A DNA stretch of 64,000 bases from Streptomyces akebiae. Its GTDB lineage: Bacteria > Actinomycetota > Actinomycetes > Streptomycetales > Streptomycetaceae. A program made the position numbers and the translations under genes. Positions 42,902 to 52,658 of the stretch are shown piece by piece. Each line of letters opens with the position of its first letter. Position 1 is the stretch's first letter. The notes under the pieces were generated by a model. That model did no database searches, was not told where the DNA came from, and saw only the letters and a list, made by a program, of their open reading frames with translations. The stretch is from the NCBI RefSeq assembly GCF_019599145.1, contig NZ_CP080647.1, positions 1,116,001 to 1,180,000 of the forward strand. Direction: 5' to 3'.

Positions 42902-43890
42902 TCACCGCACGGTGATCACCGCCTTTCCCCGGGCGTGGCCCCGCTCCACGTGGCGTACGCCCTCGGCCGTGTCCGCCAGCGGGTAGGTCCGGTCGACCAC
43001 CGGGGTGAGTTCGCCGGACTCGATGAGCTCGGCGACGGCGAGCAGGTCGTCGTGGGTCGGTCCGGACGGGGGCGAGGGCAGGATCGGGCGGAGCCGTCGG
43101 CGGGTGACCAGGTCGGCAGCGGCCAGTCGCGCCATGGAACCCATCGCCCCGAACACCCGGCCGGGCGAGCCGCCGCCGTTGGCCAGCAGCGTCCCCGTCG
43201 GCGTGAGCGCCCGGCGCAGTCGCCGCAGCGGATGGTTGCCCACGTTGTCGAGGATCACGTCGTAGCGCGTGCGCCCTCCGGTGAAGTCCTCCCGGGCGTA
43301 GTCGACAGCGTGCGCGGCGCCCAGGGAGCGCACGAGATCGACGTTACGGGCGCTGCACACGCCGGTCACTTCGGCGCCCAGGGCCACGGCGATCTGTACG
43401 GCGAACGTGCCCACACCGCCGCCCGCCCCGTTGACCAGCACCCGCTGCCCCGCCTTCACCCGCCCCACGGTCCGGATTCCGCGCAGGGCGGTCACCGCCC
43501 CCACCGGCACAGCCGCGGCCTGCTCGAACGTGAGGTTCGCGGGCTTGCGCACCAGCAGATCCGCAGTGGTGCACGCGAATTCCGCGAAGGAACCCGGGCA
43601 GAAGCCCATGACTCGTCCCCGGGCCGCAGCCCCCGCACCTCGGCGCCGACCGCCTCGACCTCGCCCGCCGCGTCGATCCCGGCCACCCGGGTCTTCGGCC
43701 GGGTCAGCCCCACGACTCCCGACAGCCGCGCCACGTACGGGTCGCCACGCATCATGTGCCAGTCGTACGGATTGAGCGCGGCGGCGCGTATCCGTACGGA
43801 CACCTGGTCGGCTCCGACCTCCGGACGGTCGATGTCCGCCAGCCGCAGGATGTCCGGCGGACCGAACCGCTCCTGAACGATCGCCTTCAT
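42902..43890 (-). pseudogene. Quinone oxidoreductase / alcohol dehydrogenase, single-base frameshift
   Basis: The N-terminal frame (from ATG 43,890) reads MKAIVQERFGPPDILRLADI through EVRGLRPGDE. The C-terminal frame takes over as VMGFCPGSFAEFACTTADLL, VLVNGAGGGVGTFAVQIAVA to the stop at 42,902. The junction at about 43,611 lacks one base (GDE-VMGF expected). The intact protein would be about 329 aa, an NAD(P)-binding MDR-superfamily zinc-independent reductase. The sequence is otherwise undamaged, so the change is recent or a sequencing error. TetR-type palindromes lie upstream. Confidence 0.8.
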
Positions 43891-43918
43891 CGTCTTCCCC
43901 CTCACTTCGCGACCGCCT

Positions 43919-43969
43919 GGTGTACGGCGTACACCCTCTTGGAGGCAAGGTAGGTGTACGGCGTACACC
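43919..43969 (-). promoter_or_regulatory. Two identical 17-bp palindromes: TetR operator
   Basis: GGTGTACGGCGTACACC occurs at 43,919-43,935 and 43,953-43,969. Each is palindromic around the central base. The 34-bp start-to-start spacing is close to three helical turns. They lie 29-79 bp upstream of the oxidoreductase start and directly downstream of the tetR gene. Confidence 0.85.
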
Positions 43970-44042
43970 CGTCAAGGGGCGCGGCTCGGCAGGGGCGTTG
44001 GGTTTCCCGGAGTTCAGGCGGTCGTCGACGGATCAGCGCGGA

Positions 44043-44771
44043 TCAGGGCGCGCCGAGGAGCCGCTCCAGGCCGTCCAGCGTCAGGTCCAGGGCGAACTCG
44101 AACTCGAACTGGTCGTCACAGCCCGAGCCGACGACCGAATCACGGTCGTGGGCGACCGCCATGGCCAGCGCGGTGATGTGCGGGTAGCGCGCGGCCATCT
44201 CCTCGGGCGACAGGGCGTCCGGGTCGGGCGCACGGCCGGAGGAGTCCGAGAACAGTTCCTGGGAGAAGCCCAGCAGGCGGCTGCCCATGACATGCATCGC
44301 GTGATGCGTCAGATCGAGCGAGAAGCCCCCGGCCCGGAAGATCCCGATCATCGAGTCCAGGTACTCCATGACCGCGGGTGTCGGGGTGGTCCGCGCCTTG
44401 ATGCGCGACTCGATGACCTCGGGCGCCCACGGGTGGCGCAGCAGCATACGGCGGGCGGAGAGAACCCGTCCGCGGACGGCGGTCTTCCAGTCGGCGTCGG
44501 CGACCGGCGGGTCGATCTCACCGACGAGGGCGTCGATCATGCCGTCCAGCAACTCGTTCTTGTTCGCCACGTGCTTGTAGAGCGCCATGGGCACGACGCC
44601 GAGCGCCTGCGCGATCTTGCGCATGCTCAGCGCGTCGACTCCGCCCTCGTCGGCCAGGGCGACGGCGGCGGCCAGAACACGCCCTCTGCTCAAGGGTGTT
44701 CGCGACTGCCGGGCGGGGCCCGCCTGCGTGCTCGTCTCCACGATCCCCTCTCGTACGGGTGCGGTCGCCAT
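44043..44771 (-). CDS. TetR-family regulator (TetR_C tetracycline-repressor subtype)
   Basis: The protein is 242 aa from ATG 44,771. HTH at about 32-75 (GRVLAAAVALADEGGVDALS, MRKIAQALGVVPMALYKHVA) followed by a TetR_C-type effector domain (DWKTAVRGRVLSARRMLLRH, FSLDLTHHAMHVMGSRLLGF). It is encoded just upstream of the oxidoreductase on the same strand. The twin palindromes in between fit a repressor of that gene, perhaps responding to a quinone or electrophile. Confidence 0.92.
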   Translation of the reverse strand: MATAPVREGIVETSTQAGPARQSRTPLSRGRVLAAAVALADEGGVDALSMRKIAQALGVVPMALYKHVANKNELLDGMIDALVGEIDPPVADADWKTAVRGRVLSARRMLLRHPWAPEVIESRIKARTTPTPAVMEYLDSMIGIFRAGGFSLDLTHHAMHVMGSRLLGFSQELFSDSSGRAPDPDALSPEEMAARYPHITALAMAVAHDRDSVVGSGCDDQFEFEFALDLTLDGLERLLGAP

Positions 44772-44855
44772 CCGTGGCCGACCACCTTCCCGTCGCCGAC
44801 GGTACAGCGTCCCGCGATGCCACCGAAGCCGCCGGAGCCACACCGGAACACACCC

Positions 44856-45074
44856 TCATGACATCACCGGATGATCGCACCATTCGGCGACCTCGTCGCC
44901 GCAAGGTCCGGGGACGTCACGGTCGGGGACGGCGACGTCGTAGGTGTTGACGCTCAGCAGTTCCAGAGCGGTGTCGCCGTCACCGGCGATGTCGGCCGCG
45001 ATCGCTTCCAGGCGCCGACCGTCGCGGATGGCCTCCGCCAGGTACGGTTCGTCCTCCACCACCAAGACACACAT
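44856..45074 (-). pseudogene. Response-regulator receiver fragment
   Basis: A 72-codon frame begins MCVLVVEDEPYLAEAIRDGR and RLEAIAADIAGDGDTALELL, the first half of an OmpR-type receiver. The phospho-acceptor region reads NTYDVAVPDRDVPGPCGDEV (normally YDVxVLDRDxPG) and then degenerates into a stop, with no DNA-binding domain. Upstream it has promoter-like CCGATACG repeats (45,095-45,145). It is a decaying remnant rather than a stand-alone receiver. Confidence 0.6.
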
Positions 45075-45187
45075 GCTCCGAGGCTACGAGCCGACGCATA
45101 TCGACGGCGTATCGGGAACCGCATACGCGCCGCCGTATCGGATCTCTCCGGCACGGGGATGCGGATCGCGCCCCGTGTGGTGCGTCG

Positions 45188-46375
45188 TCAGTCCGCCCTC
45201 GCCGGATGTGTGAGGTTCGTTCCGCTCCCCGGGTCGAACACGTGGGCCTTGGCCATGTCGACCCGCAGTTCCACCGGTTCGCCCTCGCGGGCGCGCGTGG
45301 CGGCGTCCAGGCGGGCCACGATGTGCTGGGTGTCGGTGCCGGTGTCGCGCAGACCCGAGTCCTTGGCGAGCTCCTCCAGTTCGGTGGTCGTCGCGGGCCC
45401 TCCCTCCGCGGTGAAGTAGACGTACGCATCGGAGCCCAGCGACTCCAGTACCTCCACGGTGACGGTGAGGACCGGGCCCGTCCGGGCCACGTCATGTGAC
45501 AGGGCCGCGTCCTCGAATGCCTCCGGTCGCAGCCCGACGATGACCTCGCGGGGGGCGTTCTGGCGTTCCAGCGCCTGCCTCGTACGGTCGTCGAGGGTCA
45601 GGTCGCCGAGGGACGAGCGCAGGGCGCCGGCCTCCAGGGTGGCGTTCAGGAAGTTCATCGCCGGGGAGCCGATGAAGCCCGCGACGAAGAGGTTGCGCGG
45701 CAGGTCGTACAGCTCGGCCGGTGTGCCGAGCTGCTGGACCAGGCCCTGTCTCATGACCACGACGCGGTCGCCCAGCGTCATCGCCTCGGTCTGGTCGTGG
45801 GTGACGTACACGGTGGTCGTGGCGAGCCGCCGCTGCAGCCGGGAGATCTGAGTGCGCATCTGTACCCGGAGTTTGGCGTCCAGGTTGGACAGCGGCTCGT
45901 CCATCAGGAACGCCTTCGGATCACGGACGATCGCCCGCCCCATGGCCACCCGCTGGCGCTGACCGCCCGAGAGGTTGGCGGGCTTGCGGTCCAGGTGCTC
46001 GGTGAGGTCGAGGATCCGGGCGGCGTCCGTCACCTTGGCGTCGATGGTGGCCTTGTCCACCTTGGCCAGGCGCAGCGGGAAGCCCATGTTCTCCCGGACG
46101 TTCATGTGCGGGTACAGGGCGTAGCTCTGGAACACCATGGCGACGTCGCGCTCCTTGGGAGCCAGGTCGTTGACGACTCGGCCATCGATGCGCAGGGTGC
46201 CCTCGGTGATGTCCTCAAGTCCGGCGATCATGTTCAGCGTGGTGGACTTGCCGCACCCCGACGGGCCGACCAGGATCACGAACTCGCCGTCGGCGATGTC
46301 GAGGTCCACGTCCTTCACGGCGAGGGCCCCGTCGGGAAAGCGCTTGGTGACTCCCTCAAGGATGATCTCGGCCAT
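45188..46375 (-). CDS. Sugar ABC transporter ATP-binding protein, UgpC/SugC type
   Basis: The protein is 395 aa. Walker A VGPSGCGKST, Q-loop MVFQSYALYPHM, signature NLSGGQRQRVAMG, Walker B AFLMDEPLSNLDA, H-loop VTHDQ, then the C-terminal OB-fold (TOBE) domain expected for MalK-like proteins. It is the fourth gene of a minus-strand importer operon (binding protein, two permeases, ATPase), 26 bp after the second permease. This subfamily can serve trehalose or disaccharide uptake. Confidence 0.93.
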   Translation of the reverse strand: MAEIILEGVTKRFPDGALAVKDVDLDIADGEFVILVGPSGCGKSTTLNMIAGLEDITEGTLRIDGRVVNDLAPKERDVAMVFQSYALYPHMNVRENMGFPLRLAKVDKATIDAKVTDAARILDLTEHLDRKPANLSGGQRQRVAMGRAIVRDPKAFLMDEPLSNLDAKLRVQMRTQISRLQRRLATTTVYVTHDQTEAMTLGDRVVVMRQGLVQQLGTPAELYDLPRNLFVAGFIGSPAMNFLNATLEAGALRSSLGDLTLDDRTRQALERQNAPREVIVGLRPEAFEDAALSHDVARTGPVLTVTVEVLESLGSDAYVYFTAEGGPATTTELEELAKDSGLRDTGTDTQHIVARLDAATRAREGEPVELRVDMAKAHVFDPGSGTNLTHPARAD

Positions 46376-46401
46376 GGATGGTGCCTCCTTGCCTTCCCCG
46401 T

Positions 46402-47235
46402 TCAGCCCTTGACTGCCCCGGAGGTCAGTCCGGCGACGATCCGCCGCTGGAAGAGCAGGACGAAAACGATGATCGGGATGGTGATCACCACAGCGGCGGC
46501 GGCGATCGACCCTGTGGGCTGCTGGAACTGGGAGCTGCCGGTGAAGAACGCGATCGCTGCGGGCACGGTGCGCGCGGACTCGGTGGACGTCAGCGAGATC
46601 GCGAACAGGAAGTCGTTCCAGCAGAAGATGAACACGAGAATGGCCGTGGTGAACACGCCCGGTGCGGCCAGCGGCACGATGACCAGCCGGAAGGCCTGCG
46701 CGGGCGTCGCCCCGTCGACCTTGGCGGCCTTCTCCAGGTCCCAGGGGATCTCCCGGAAGAACGCCGACAGGGTGTAGATCGCGAGCGGCAGGGAGAAGGT
46801 CATGTACGGGATGATCAGCCCGATCCAGGTGTCGAAGATCCCGATGATCCGCTCGATGTTGAACAGCGGTGACACCAGGGAGATCGGCGGGAACATGGCG
46901 ATCAGCAGTGACATGCCGATGAGGACCCGCTTGCCGGGGAACCGCAGCCGGGCCACCGCGTAGGCGGCCATGGTGCCCAGGGCCACGGCGATCACCGTGG
47001 CGATCAGCGCGATGCCGATCGAGTTGATCAGCGCCCGGGTGAACTCGGCGGTTTCGAAGATTCCTCGGTAGTTCTCCCAGGTCCAGTCCGTGGGGATGTA
47101 GTTGCCGTCCGTCAGGGTGCTGGGGTCCTTGAACGACAGCGCGGCGATCCACCACACCGGGAACAGGGCGTACAGCACGACCACCACGTTCAGGACACCC
47201 CATCGGGTGGCGTGCGTCCTTCCCACCGCGGCCAT
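46402..47235 (-). CDS. Sugar ABC transporter permease, SugB-like
   Basis: The protein is 277 aa with six membrane helices, the first at about 14-35 ([20 protein letters not shown]), and the EAA loop [20 protein letters not shown]. MalG-type inner-membrane component. The start overlaps the stop of the first permease gene by one base. It partners the SugA-like permease to form the channel. Confidence 0.92.
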   Translation of the reverse strand: MAAVGRTHATRWGVLNVVVVLYALFPVWWIAALSFKDPSTLTDGNYIPTDWTWENYRGIFETAEFTRALINSIGIALIATVIAVALGTMAAYAVARLRFPGKRVLIGMSLLIAMFPPISLVSPLFNIERIIGIFDTWIGLIIPYMTFSLPLAIYTLSAFFREIPWDLEKAAKVDGATPAQAFRLVIVPLAAPGVFTTAILVFIFCWNDFLFAISLTSTESARTVPAAIAFFTGSSQFQQPTGSIAAAAVVITIPIIVFVLLFQRRIVAGLTSGAVKG

Positions 47236-48194
47236 CAGCGCTTCACCTCCGCACCGGGTGCCGCGGTGCCGAACAGTTTGACGAAGGTGAAGGCGATGAT
47301 CCCGACGCAGATGAAGATCAGGACCGAGATCGCCGACCCGATGCCCAGGTTCAGCGCGGTGAACAGGTTGTCGTACCCGAGGATCGACACGGAGCCGGTT
47401 CCCTGGGCGCCCGCGGTCAGGATGTAGATGTTGTCGAAGATCCGGAACGCGTCCAGGGTGCGGAAGAGCAGTGCCACCAGGATGGCCGGTTTCATCAGCG
47501 GCACCATGACCTTGGTGAAGCGCTGCCAGGCAGTGGCGCCGTCCACCATGGCTGCCTTCAGGGTCTCCTCGGGAACCAGGGCGAGGCCCGCGAGCAGCAG
47601 CAGGGCCATGAACGGCGTCGTCTTCCACACCTCGGCGAGGATGATCAGCCAGAGGGCGGGCCACTGCTCGGTCAGCGGGGCCTCCCCGCTGGGCAACAGC
47701 TCGGCGAGGTAGCCGAGTTCCGGGGTCCAGGCGTACTGCCAGGAGAAGGCGGCGACCACGGTGACGATCCCGTACGGGACGAGGACCGACGTGCGGACGA
47801 CGCCGCGCCAGAAGATCGTGCGGTGCATCACCAGGGCGAGCCCCATTCCGAGGACCAGTTCGATCGCCACGGACACCGCGGTGATGAACAGCGTGACCCA
47901 GAAGGCGTCCCACCAGAACGGGGAGGACAGCACCGCGCCGTAGTTGCTCAGACCCACGAACTCCGCCCGTCCGGGAAAGCGCAGGTCGTACCGCTGGAGG
48001 GACAGATAGACGGCGTACCCGATGGGGTAGGCGGTCACGGCGATCATGACGACGACGGCGGGCGCGCAGAGCAGCCAGCCGAGCCGCCGCTCCTGCCGGG
48101 CGCCGGCCGAGAGTTCCGCCCGGTCCGGCCCCGCCTGCTCCGTCCGCGCCTCGGGGGGCGGTGGGGTTGCGGCGGGTCGCGCCCGTGTGCTCAT
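47235..48194 (-). CDS. Sugar ABC transporter permease, SugA-like
   Basis: The protein is 319 aa. A cytoplasmic N-terminus of about 40 residues (Pro/Ala/Glu-rich) precedes six membrane helices from [20 protein letters not shown] onward. The EAA-type motif is [20 protein letters not shown]. MalF-like without the large periplasmic insertion. It follows the binding-protein gene by 70 bp. Confidence 0.92.
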   Translation of the reverse strand: MSTRARPAATPPPPEARTEQAGPDRAELSAGARQERRLGWLLCAPAVVVMIAVTAYPIGYAVYLSLQRYDLRFPGRAEFVGLSNYGAVLSSPFWWDAFWVTLFITAVSVAIELVLGMGLALVMHRTIFWRGVVRTSVLVPYGIVTVVAAFSWQYAWTPELGYLAELLPSGEAPLTEQWPALWLIILAEVWKTTPFMALLLLAGLALVPEETLKAAMVDGATAWQRFTKVMVPLMKPAILVALLFRTLDAFRIFDNIYILTAGAQGTGSVSILGYDNLFTALNLGIGSAISVLIFICVGIIAFTFVKLFGTAAPGAEVKR

Positions 48195-48264
48195 CGCGGG
48201 CCGCCCGGGGACGAGGCCCGCGCGCCGCGGCGCCGGGCGACGGAGTGGCGCGGGAGGTGGTGCT

Positions 48265-49584
48265 TCACGGGATCACACCCTCGGATCGCAGGGCATCGTC
48301 GATCTGCTCGCCGATGGTGTCGACGGAGCTCTCCGGTTCGATCCCGGACGGCGGGGACAGCGTGTGGGAGACCGCGATCGACACGTTCTGGTAGACCGGA
48401 GTGATCGGGCGCACGCTCGCTGACTCCAGGGCGGCCAGGACGTCCTTGGAGAACGGGTACTCCTTCATGAAGGCGGGCTCGTCGTACAGGGCGCGCAGGG
48501 TGGGCGGCAGACCGCCCTCCAGCGCGGCGCTGAGCTGGTTCTCCCGGTTGCGCAGACACAGTGCCGCCTCGAAGGCCAGGTCGGGGTGGCGCGAGTAGGC
48601 GCTCACCGCCAGATCGATGCCGCCGATGGTGGGCCGTGCGGGGCGGTTCGGATCGACCCGGGGGTACGGCGCCCAGCGGAAGTTCTTGAACAGCTCGGGG
48701 TTGTTCGCCTTCATCGACGGATAGACGAACGGGTAGTTGAGCTCGAACGCCGCCGTCCCCGACTCCATGGCGAGCCGGTTCTGGTCCTCCATCTGATTGG
48801 GCAGGGAGGGGTCGGCGGCCGGGGACCTCGCCAGATCACGCATGATCCCGGCGGCCCGCACAGCAGGCCGACCGAGAGAGGGCTCGGTCGCGGTCGCGTT
48901 GAGGATGGAACCGCCGGCACTGTTGATCAGCGTGTTGAACCAGACGGTCAGGCCCTCGTACTGGGCGCCCTGGATCTCCACGAAGTGCGGCTTGCCCTGC
49001 CGGGCGAGGGCGCCGGCCATGTCCAGCATCTCGGCCCAGGTCCTGGGCGGGGTGGGCACCAGGTCCTTGCGGTACCACAGGAGCTGGGTGTTGGTGTTGT
49101 ACGGGACGGCGTACAGCTTGCCCTTCCAGGTGGAGGTCCGCAGCGGTACGCGCAGGGTGCCCTCGACGGCCTGCCGCTTCGCCGTCCCCGTCCATTCCCG
49201 GATCCAGCGCGCCTCGGCGAACTCCGCCGCCCAGGTGACGTCCAGGCCCAGGATGTCGAGCGAGTCGTCCTCGGCGGCGAGTCTTCGCACGAGCTGCTGG
49301 CGCTGGCCGTCCGCGGCGCGCGGGAGCTTGTTGTAGCTGATCGAGTAGCGACCGCCCGACGCCTGACTGCACCGGTCGGCCGCCTTCTGGAGCGCCCCGG
49401 AGTCGTCCGGGAAGTTGTACCAGTTGAGGGTGGGCCTGCCGGAGCCCTCGTCACCGCCGCAAGCGGCGAGTACCGACGCCAGCAACGGCATCACGGCGAA
49501 CGCCCGCAGCCATCGCGTCCCTCCGCGACGTCCCCTCTGACCTGAAACCGGCCGGCAGCCGTACCTCGCGTGCACGCGCTCCAC
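48265..49584 (-). CDS. Sugar ABC transporter solute-binding lipoprotein, LpqY-like
   Basis: The protein is 439 aa. Signal peptide with lipobox LASVLAAC (residues 35-42), then an extracellular solute-binding fold starting PTLNWYNFPDDSGALQKAAD with repeated conserved pieces (QRQQLVRRLAAEDDSLDILG, LYAVPYNTNTQLLWYRKDLV). The opening resembles LpqY, the trehalose receptor of mycobacteria, more than maltose-binding proteins. ATG 49,584 leaves a long basic N-terminus. A later start is possible. It delivers a disaccharide, probably trehalose, to the permeases encoded downstream. Confidence 0.9.
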   Translation of the reverse strand: MERVHARYGCRPVSGQRGRRGGTRWLRAFAVMPLLASVLAACGGDEGSGRPTLNWYNFPDDSGALQKAADRCSQASGGRYSISYNKLPRAADGQRQQLVRRLAAEDDSLDILGLDVTWAAEFAEARWIREWTGTAKRQAVEGTLRVPLRTSTWKGKLYAVPYNTNTQLLWYRKDLVPTPPRTWAEMLDMAGALARQGKPHFVEIQGAQYEGLTVWFNTLINSAGGSILNATATEPSLGRPAVRAAGIMRDLARSPAADPSLPNQMEDQNRLAMESGTAAFELNYPFVYPSMKANNPELFKNFRWAPYPRVDPNRPARPTIGGIDLAVSAYSRHPDLAFEAALCLRNRENQLSAALEGGLPPTLRALYDEPAFMKEYPFSKDVLAALESASVRPITPVYQNVSIAVSHTLSPPSGIEPESSVDTIGEQIDDALRSEGVIP

Positions 49585-49751
49585 ACCTCGTTTCCGGACG
49601 GTGGCACGGGAATCGGATCTCTCAGCTCTTGCTCCCGGCGAACACTAAAGGCCACATAAGGGACGATCAAGTACATAAGGATTGATCAAGCAGATAATTC
49701 ACCCAATCGCCCGGCGCTCCGCCCCGTGACGGTCGACCCCGATCCGGCCCC

Positions 49752-49799
49752 AAAAAACGATGAAGGGCCGGTTTCGGATTTCTCCGAAACCGGCCCTTC
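49752..49799 (-). terminator. Rho-independent terminator of the second tRNA-Pro
   Basis: A perfect 16-bp stem (49,764-49,779 with 49,784-49,799 region) with a short ATTTCT-type loop is followed, in the tRNA direction, by TCG and a run of six T (the plus strand shows AAAAAA at 49,753-49,758). It is a textbook terminator. Confidence 0.88.
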
Positions 49800-49817
49800 A
49801 TCTGCGACTTCTTCAAG

Positions 49818-49891
<74 letters not shown>

Positions 49892-50053
49892 ATGCCCGTC
49901 TGACCTGGGGTTTCCCCTGGTTGAACGCGCACGGAAACAATACCGCACTCGGGCCGGTGGTCGCGCACGCGTTTATCGGGGCACGGCGGGAAGGGAAGGC
50001 CTCCGACGCCGCCCCTTGACCTGAAGCTTGGTTGAGGTTGCAGGCTCTTCCTC

Positions 50054-50743
50054 ATGACGACGACGTACGGATTCACGGAGCTGCCCGAGCTGATGGGCCT
50101 GATGACGGGCGCGGAGAAGCACGGACCGGCGGCCACGTCCACGCTGGACGTGCTGTGGGTGCTCTACGACCGGGTGCTACGGGTGGAGCCCGGGCGATCG
50201 GAGGACCCGGAGCGGGATCGGTTCCTGCTGTCGAAGGGACACGGGCCGATGGCGTACTACGCGGTGCTCGCGGCGAAGGGCTTCCTGCCGGTCGAGTGGC
50301 TGCCCGGCTTCGGCTCGTACGACTCTCCGCTCGGACACCACCCGGACCGGGTGCTGGTGCCGGGCGCGGAGATCGGCAGCGGATCGCTCGGGCACGGCCT
50401 GCCGATCGCGGTCGGCACGGCGCTCGGGCTGCGGGCCCAGGGGCGGGTCGACCCGGCGGTATGGGTGCTGATCGGGGACGCGGAGCTGGACGAGGGCAGC
50501 AATCACGAGGCGATCGCGTACGCCGGGCCCGCCGGGCTCGACCGGCTGCACACCGTCGTGATCGACAACTCCTCCGCCAGCCATGCGCTGCCGGGCGGGA
50601 TCGCCGCGCGGTTCGAGGTGGCGGGCTGGTCCGCCGAGACCGTGGACGGGCGCGACCACGAGGCGTTGCACGCCGCCTTCACCGCGCCGCACCCGGGGCG
50701 GCCGCGGGTCGTGGTGGCCCGTGTCGAGCCGAAGAACGCCTGA
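50054..50743 (+). CDS. Transketolase, N-terminal (TPP-binding) subunit
   Basis: The protein is 229 aa. Residues 55-75 hold FLLSKGHGPMAYYAVLAAKG, and the thiamine diphosphate motif is VLIGDAELDEGSNHEAIAYA with VIDNSSAS (GDAELxEG...N). It corresponds to the first half of transketolase. Such split enzymes transfer two-carbon units in pentose metabolism or specialised pathways. The partner half follows 47 bp later. It is divergent from tRNA-Pro. No regulator or sugar pathway gene is adjacent. Confidence 0.92.
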   Translation: MTTTYGFTELPELMGLMTGAEKHGPAATSTLDVLWVLYDRVLRVEPGRSEDPERDRFLLSKGHGPMAYYAVLAAKGFLPVEWLPGFGSYDSPLGHHPDRVLVPGAEIGSGSLGHGLPIAVGTALGLRAQGRVDPAVWVLIGDAELDEGSNHEAIAYAGPAGLDRLHTVVIDNSSASHALPGGIAARFEVAGWSAETVDGRDHEALHAAFTAPHPGRPRVVVARVEPKNA

Positions 50744-50790
50744 CCCCCGCCGGACGTCCCCGCAACCACCTTGAAAGGACGAAAGACTTC

Positions 50791-51696
50791 ATGGACACCA
50801 TGCGTGACCGCTTCGCCCCCGTCGTCTCCGGCATGCTCGACGAGGATCCCCGGGTCGCGGTGGTCCTCGCCGAGATCGGCCGGGACGGCTTCATGGAAGC
50901 GACGCGCCGCCATCCGGACCGGGTGATCAACGTCGGCATCCGGGAGCAACTGCTGATCGGCGCGGGCGCGGGCCTGGCGCTGGCCGGAATGCGGCCCGTG
51001 GTGCACACCTTCGCGAGCTTCCTCGTGGAACGGCCCTTCGAGCAGGTGAAGCTGGATCTGGGGCACCAGGACGTGGGTGCGGTGCTGGTCAGCGCCGCAG
51101 CGTCCTACGACTGGCCCGCCGGCGGCTTCACCCACATGGCACCCGGCGACGTGGCCGTCCTGGACACGCTGGACGGGTGGACCGTCCATGTACCGGGGCA
51201 TCCCGACGAGGCCGAGACGCTGCTCCGGCACGCGGTCGGCGCCGGTGAGGGCAAGGACGACAAGGTGTACGTGCGTCTGTCCGCGCAGTCCAACGAGCAG
51301 GCACGGGCGGTGGACGGACAGCGGTTCCTCACCGTGCGGGAGGGGCGCCGCGGGGTCGTCGTAGCCGTGGGGCCCATGCTCGACGCCGTTCTCGCGGCCA
51401 CGGAGGGGCTCGATGTGACCGTGCTGTACGCATCGACCGTACGTCCGTTCGACTCGGCCGCGTTGCGCCGGGCCACCGACTCGGCCGACACGGACGTTGT
51501 CCTCGTCGAGCCCTTCCTGGCGGGCACGTCGACGGCTGCCGCCAATGACGCGCTCCTCCATGTGCCGCACCGGGTGCTCGGGCTGGGGGTGGGCCGGCGA
51601 GAGCTGCGGCGCTACGGGCAGCTCGGGGAGCATGTGGCCGCGCACGGGTTGGACGCGGCCTCGTTGCGGGAGCGGATCACGGGTTTCCTGCGGTAG
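50791..51696 (+). CDS. Transketolase, C-terminal subunit
   Basis: The protein is 301 aa. The pyrimidine-binding Glu region is in RVINVGIREQLLIGAGAGLA and TFASFLVERPFEQVKLDLGH, with a C-terminal transketolase_C domain (LDVTVLYASTVRPFDSAALR). GAAAGGACGAAAG precedes the ATG. Together with the preceding 229-residue subunit it gives a complete, two-chain transketolase, shorter than the housekeeping single-chain enzyme. Confidence 0.92.
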   Translation: MDTMRDRFAPVVSGMLDEDPRVAVVLAEIGRDGFMEATRRHPDRVINVGIREQLLIGAGAGLALAGMRPVVHTFASFLVERPFEQVKLDLGHQDVGAVLVSAAASYDWPAGGFTHMAPGDVAVLDTLDGWTVHVPGHPDEAETLLRHAVGAGEGKDDKVYVRLSAQSNEQARAVDGQRFLTVREGRRGVVVAVGPMLDAVLAATEGLDVTVLYASTVRPFDSAALRRATDSADTDVVLVEPFLAGTSTAAANDALLHVPHRVLGLGVGRRELRRYGQLGEHVAAHGLDAASLRERITGFLR

Positions 51697-51719
51697 CGGC
51701 ACACACGGGCCGGGGCTCC

Positions 51720-52079
51720 TCAGCCGTCGGCGGGGAGCCCCAACTCGGGGTGGGCGTCGAGGAGTTTGGTCGGTGCCGCCTGGCGCCAGGAGTCGGCGAG
51801 GACATCGCGCAGCTCGGCCTCGTCCTCCAGAGCGGAGAGCCGCACCCGCACCCAGGCGAACCCTGCCTCGTGGTCGGCGATCCAGAACTTGCCGGGCTCG
51901 GCGAGGACCAACTCGTCCCGCTCCACCTTGGGGCAGCGCACGGCCATGGACGTCTCGTCCTCCGGCAGCGTCGCGAACATCTTCCCCGCCACCCGGAAGG
52001 TGGGCATGCTCCAGGCGACCTTCTCCGTACTGTCGGGCAGGGAGAGGGCGACACGTCGTACGTCATCTGCATCGGGCAT
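51720..52079 (-). CDS. MmcQ/YjbR family protein
   Basis: The protein is 119 aa. CyaY-like double-wing fold: VAWSMPTFRVAGKMFATLPE, CPKVERDELVLAEPGKFWIA and WVRVRLSALEDEAELRDVLA are typical of the DUF419/MmcQ-YjbR family, possible DNA-binding proteins of unknown role. ATG 52,079 gives the family length. An upstream ATG at 52,109 would add ten residues. It is convergent with the transketolase unit, whose 3' end lies 24 bp away. Confidence 0.88.
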   Translation of the reverse strand: MPDADDVRRVALSLPDSTEKVAWSMPTFRVAGKMFATLPEDETSMAVRCPKVERDELVLAEPGKFWIADHEAGFAWVRVRLSALEDEAELRDVLADSWRQAAPTKLLDAHPELGLPADG

Positions 52080-52534
52080 GGAACGCACGGTAGCGGTGAC
52101 CACTGACAATCACCGAGGGGCCCAGGGCTCCCTGAGGGCCGTCCCGCAATGAGCAAGGAGTCCTGGCTCGGCTGACCGCCTCTGCCGGCGTGGAGAGACC
52201 GTGTCTGCGGCCGGGTCGCGGTGGAGGGTCCGGCCGCAGAACCGGCCGCCGACCCGCGGGTGAAGGCCGCCTGCCGGAGCGGCACCGCGGAAGCCCGCCA
52301 CAGGACGCCGTCACCGACAGCGCCTGACCAAACGCGCCGGGAACCCCGTCGGGGTTCCCGGCACCCCTCACACCAGGCCGGCTACGGGGACCGGTCGCGG
52401 GCTCGGGCCGGTGCGCCACCAAGGGGCCGGCCTTCGCCAAGTGGCCTGTCGACGTAGATGCCCTGCTCCGTGCGCGGGAACCGGTGAGCCCGACCGCTGG
52501 TGTCACGGAACAGGTTTCGTGCCGCAGCCGTCCG
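52080..52534. other. Gene-free stretch with a strong hairpin (52,336-52,362)
   Basis: No gene is seen. GCCGGGAACCCC (52,336-52,347) pairs perfectly with GGGGTTCCCGGC (52,351-52,362) around GTC, a 12-bp stem without a T tract. It could be a factor-independent stem typical of Streptomyces terminators. It lies beside an IS remnant. Confidence 0.5.
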
Positions 52535-52625
52535 TGGCCGTTCCACGAGCCGGCCGCGTTCGAAGCAGGATCCGGCGCCGGGCGGACTCGACGACCTTGA
52601 ACACCATGGCCAAGGCGCCTGCCGC
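52535..52625 (-). mobile_element. Remnant of an IS256-type transposase C-terminus
   Basis: Minus-strand frames read GALAMVFKVVESARRR and, one frame over, CFERGRLVERP. Together these match the end of IS256-family transposases (AMVFKLIESAQ ... RAG-x-FxxGxLVERP) with the middle decayed. Only about 90 bp remain and no inverted repeat was recognised. Confidence 0.5.
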
Positions 52626-52658
52626 GCTGTCGGCGCCTTGGGGGCTCGGCGCCAACTC

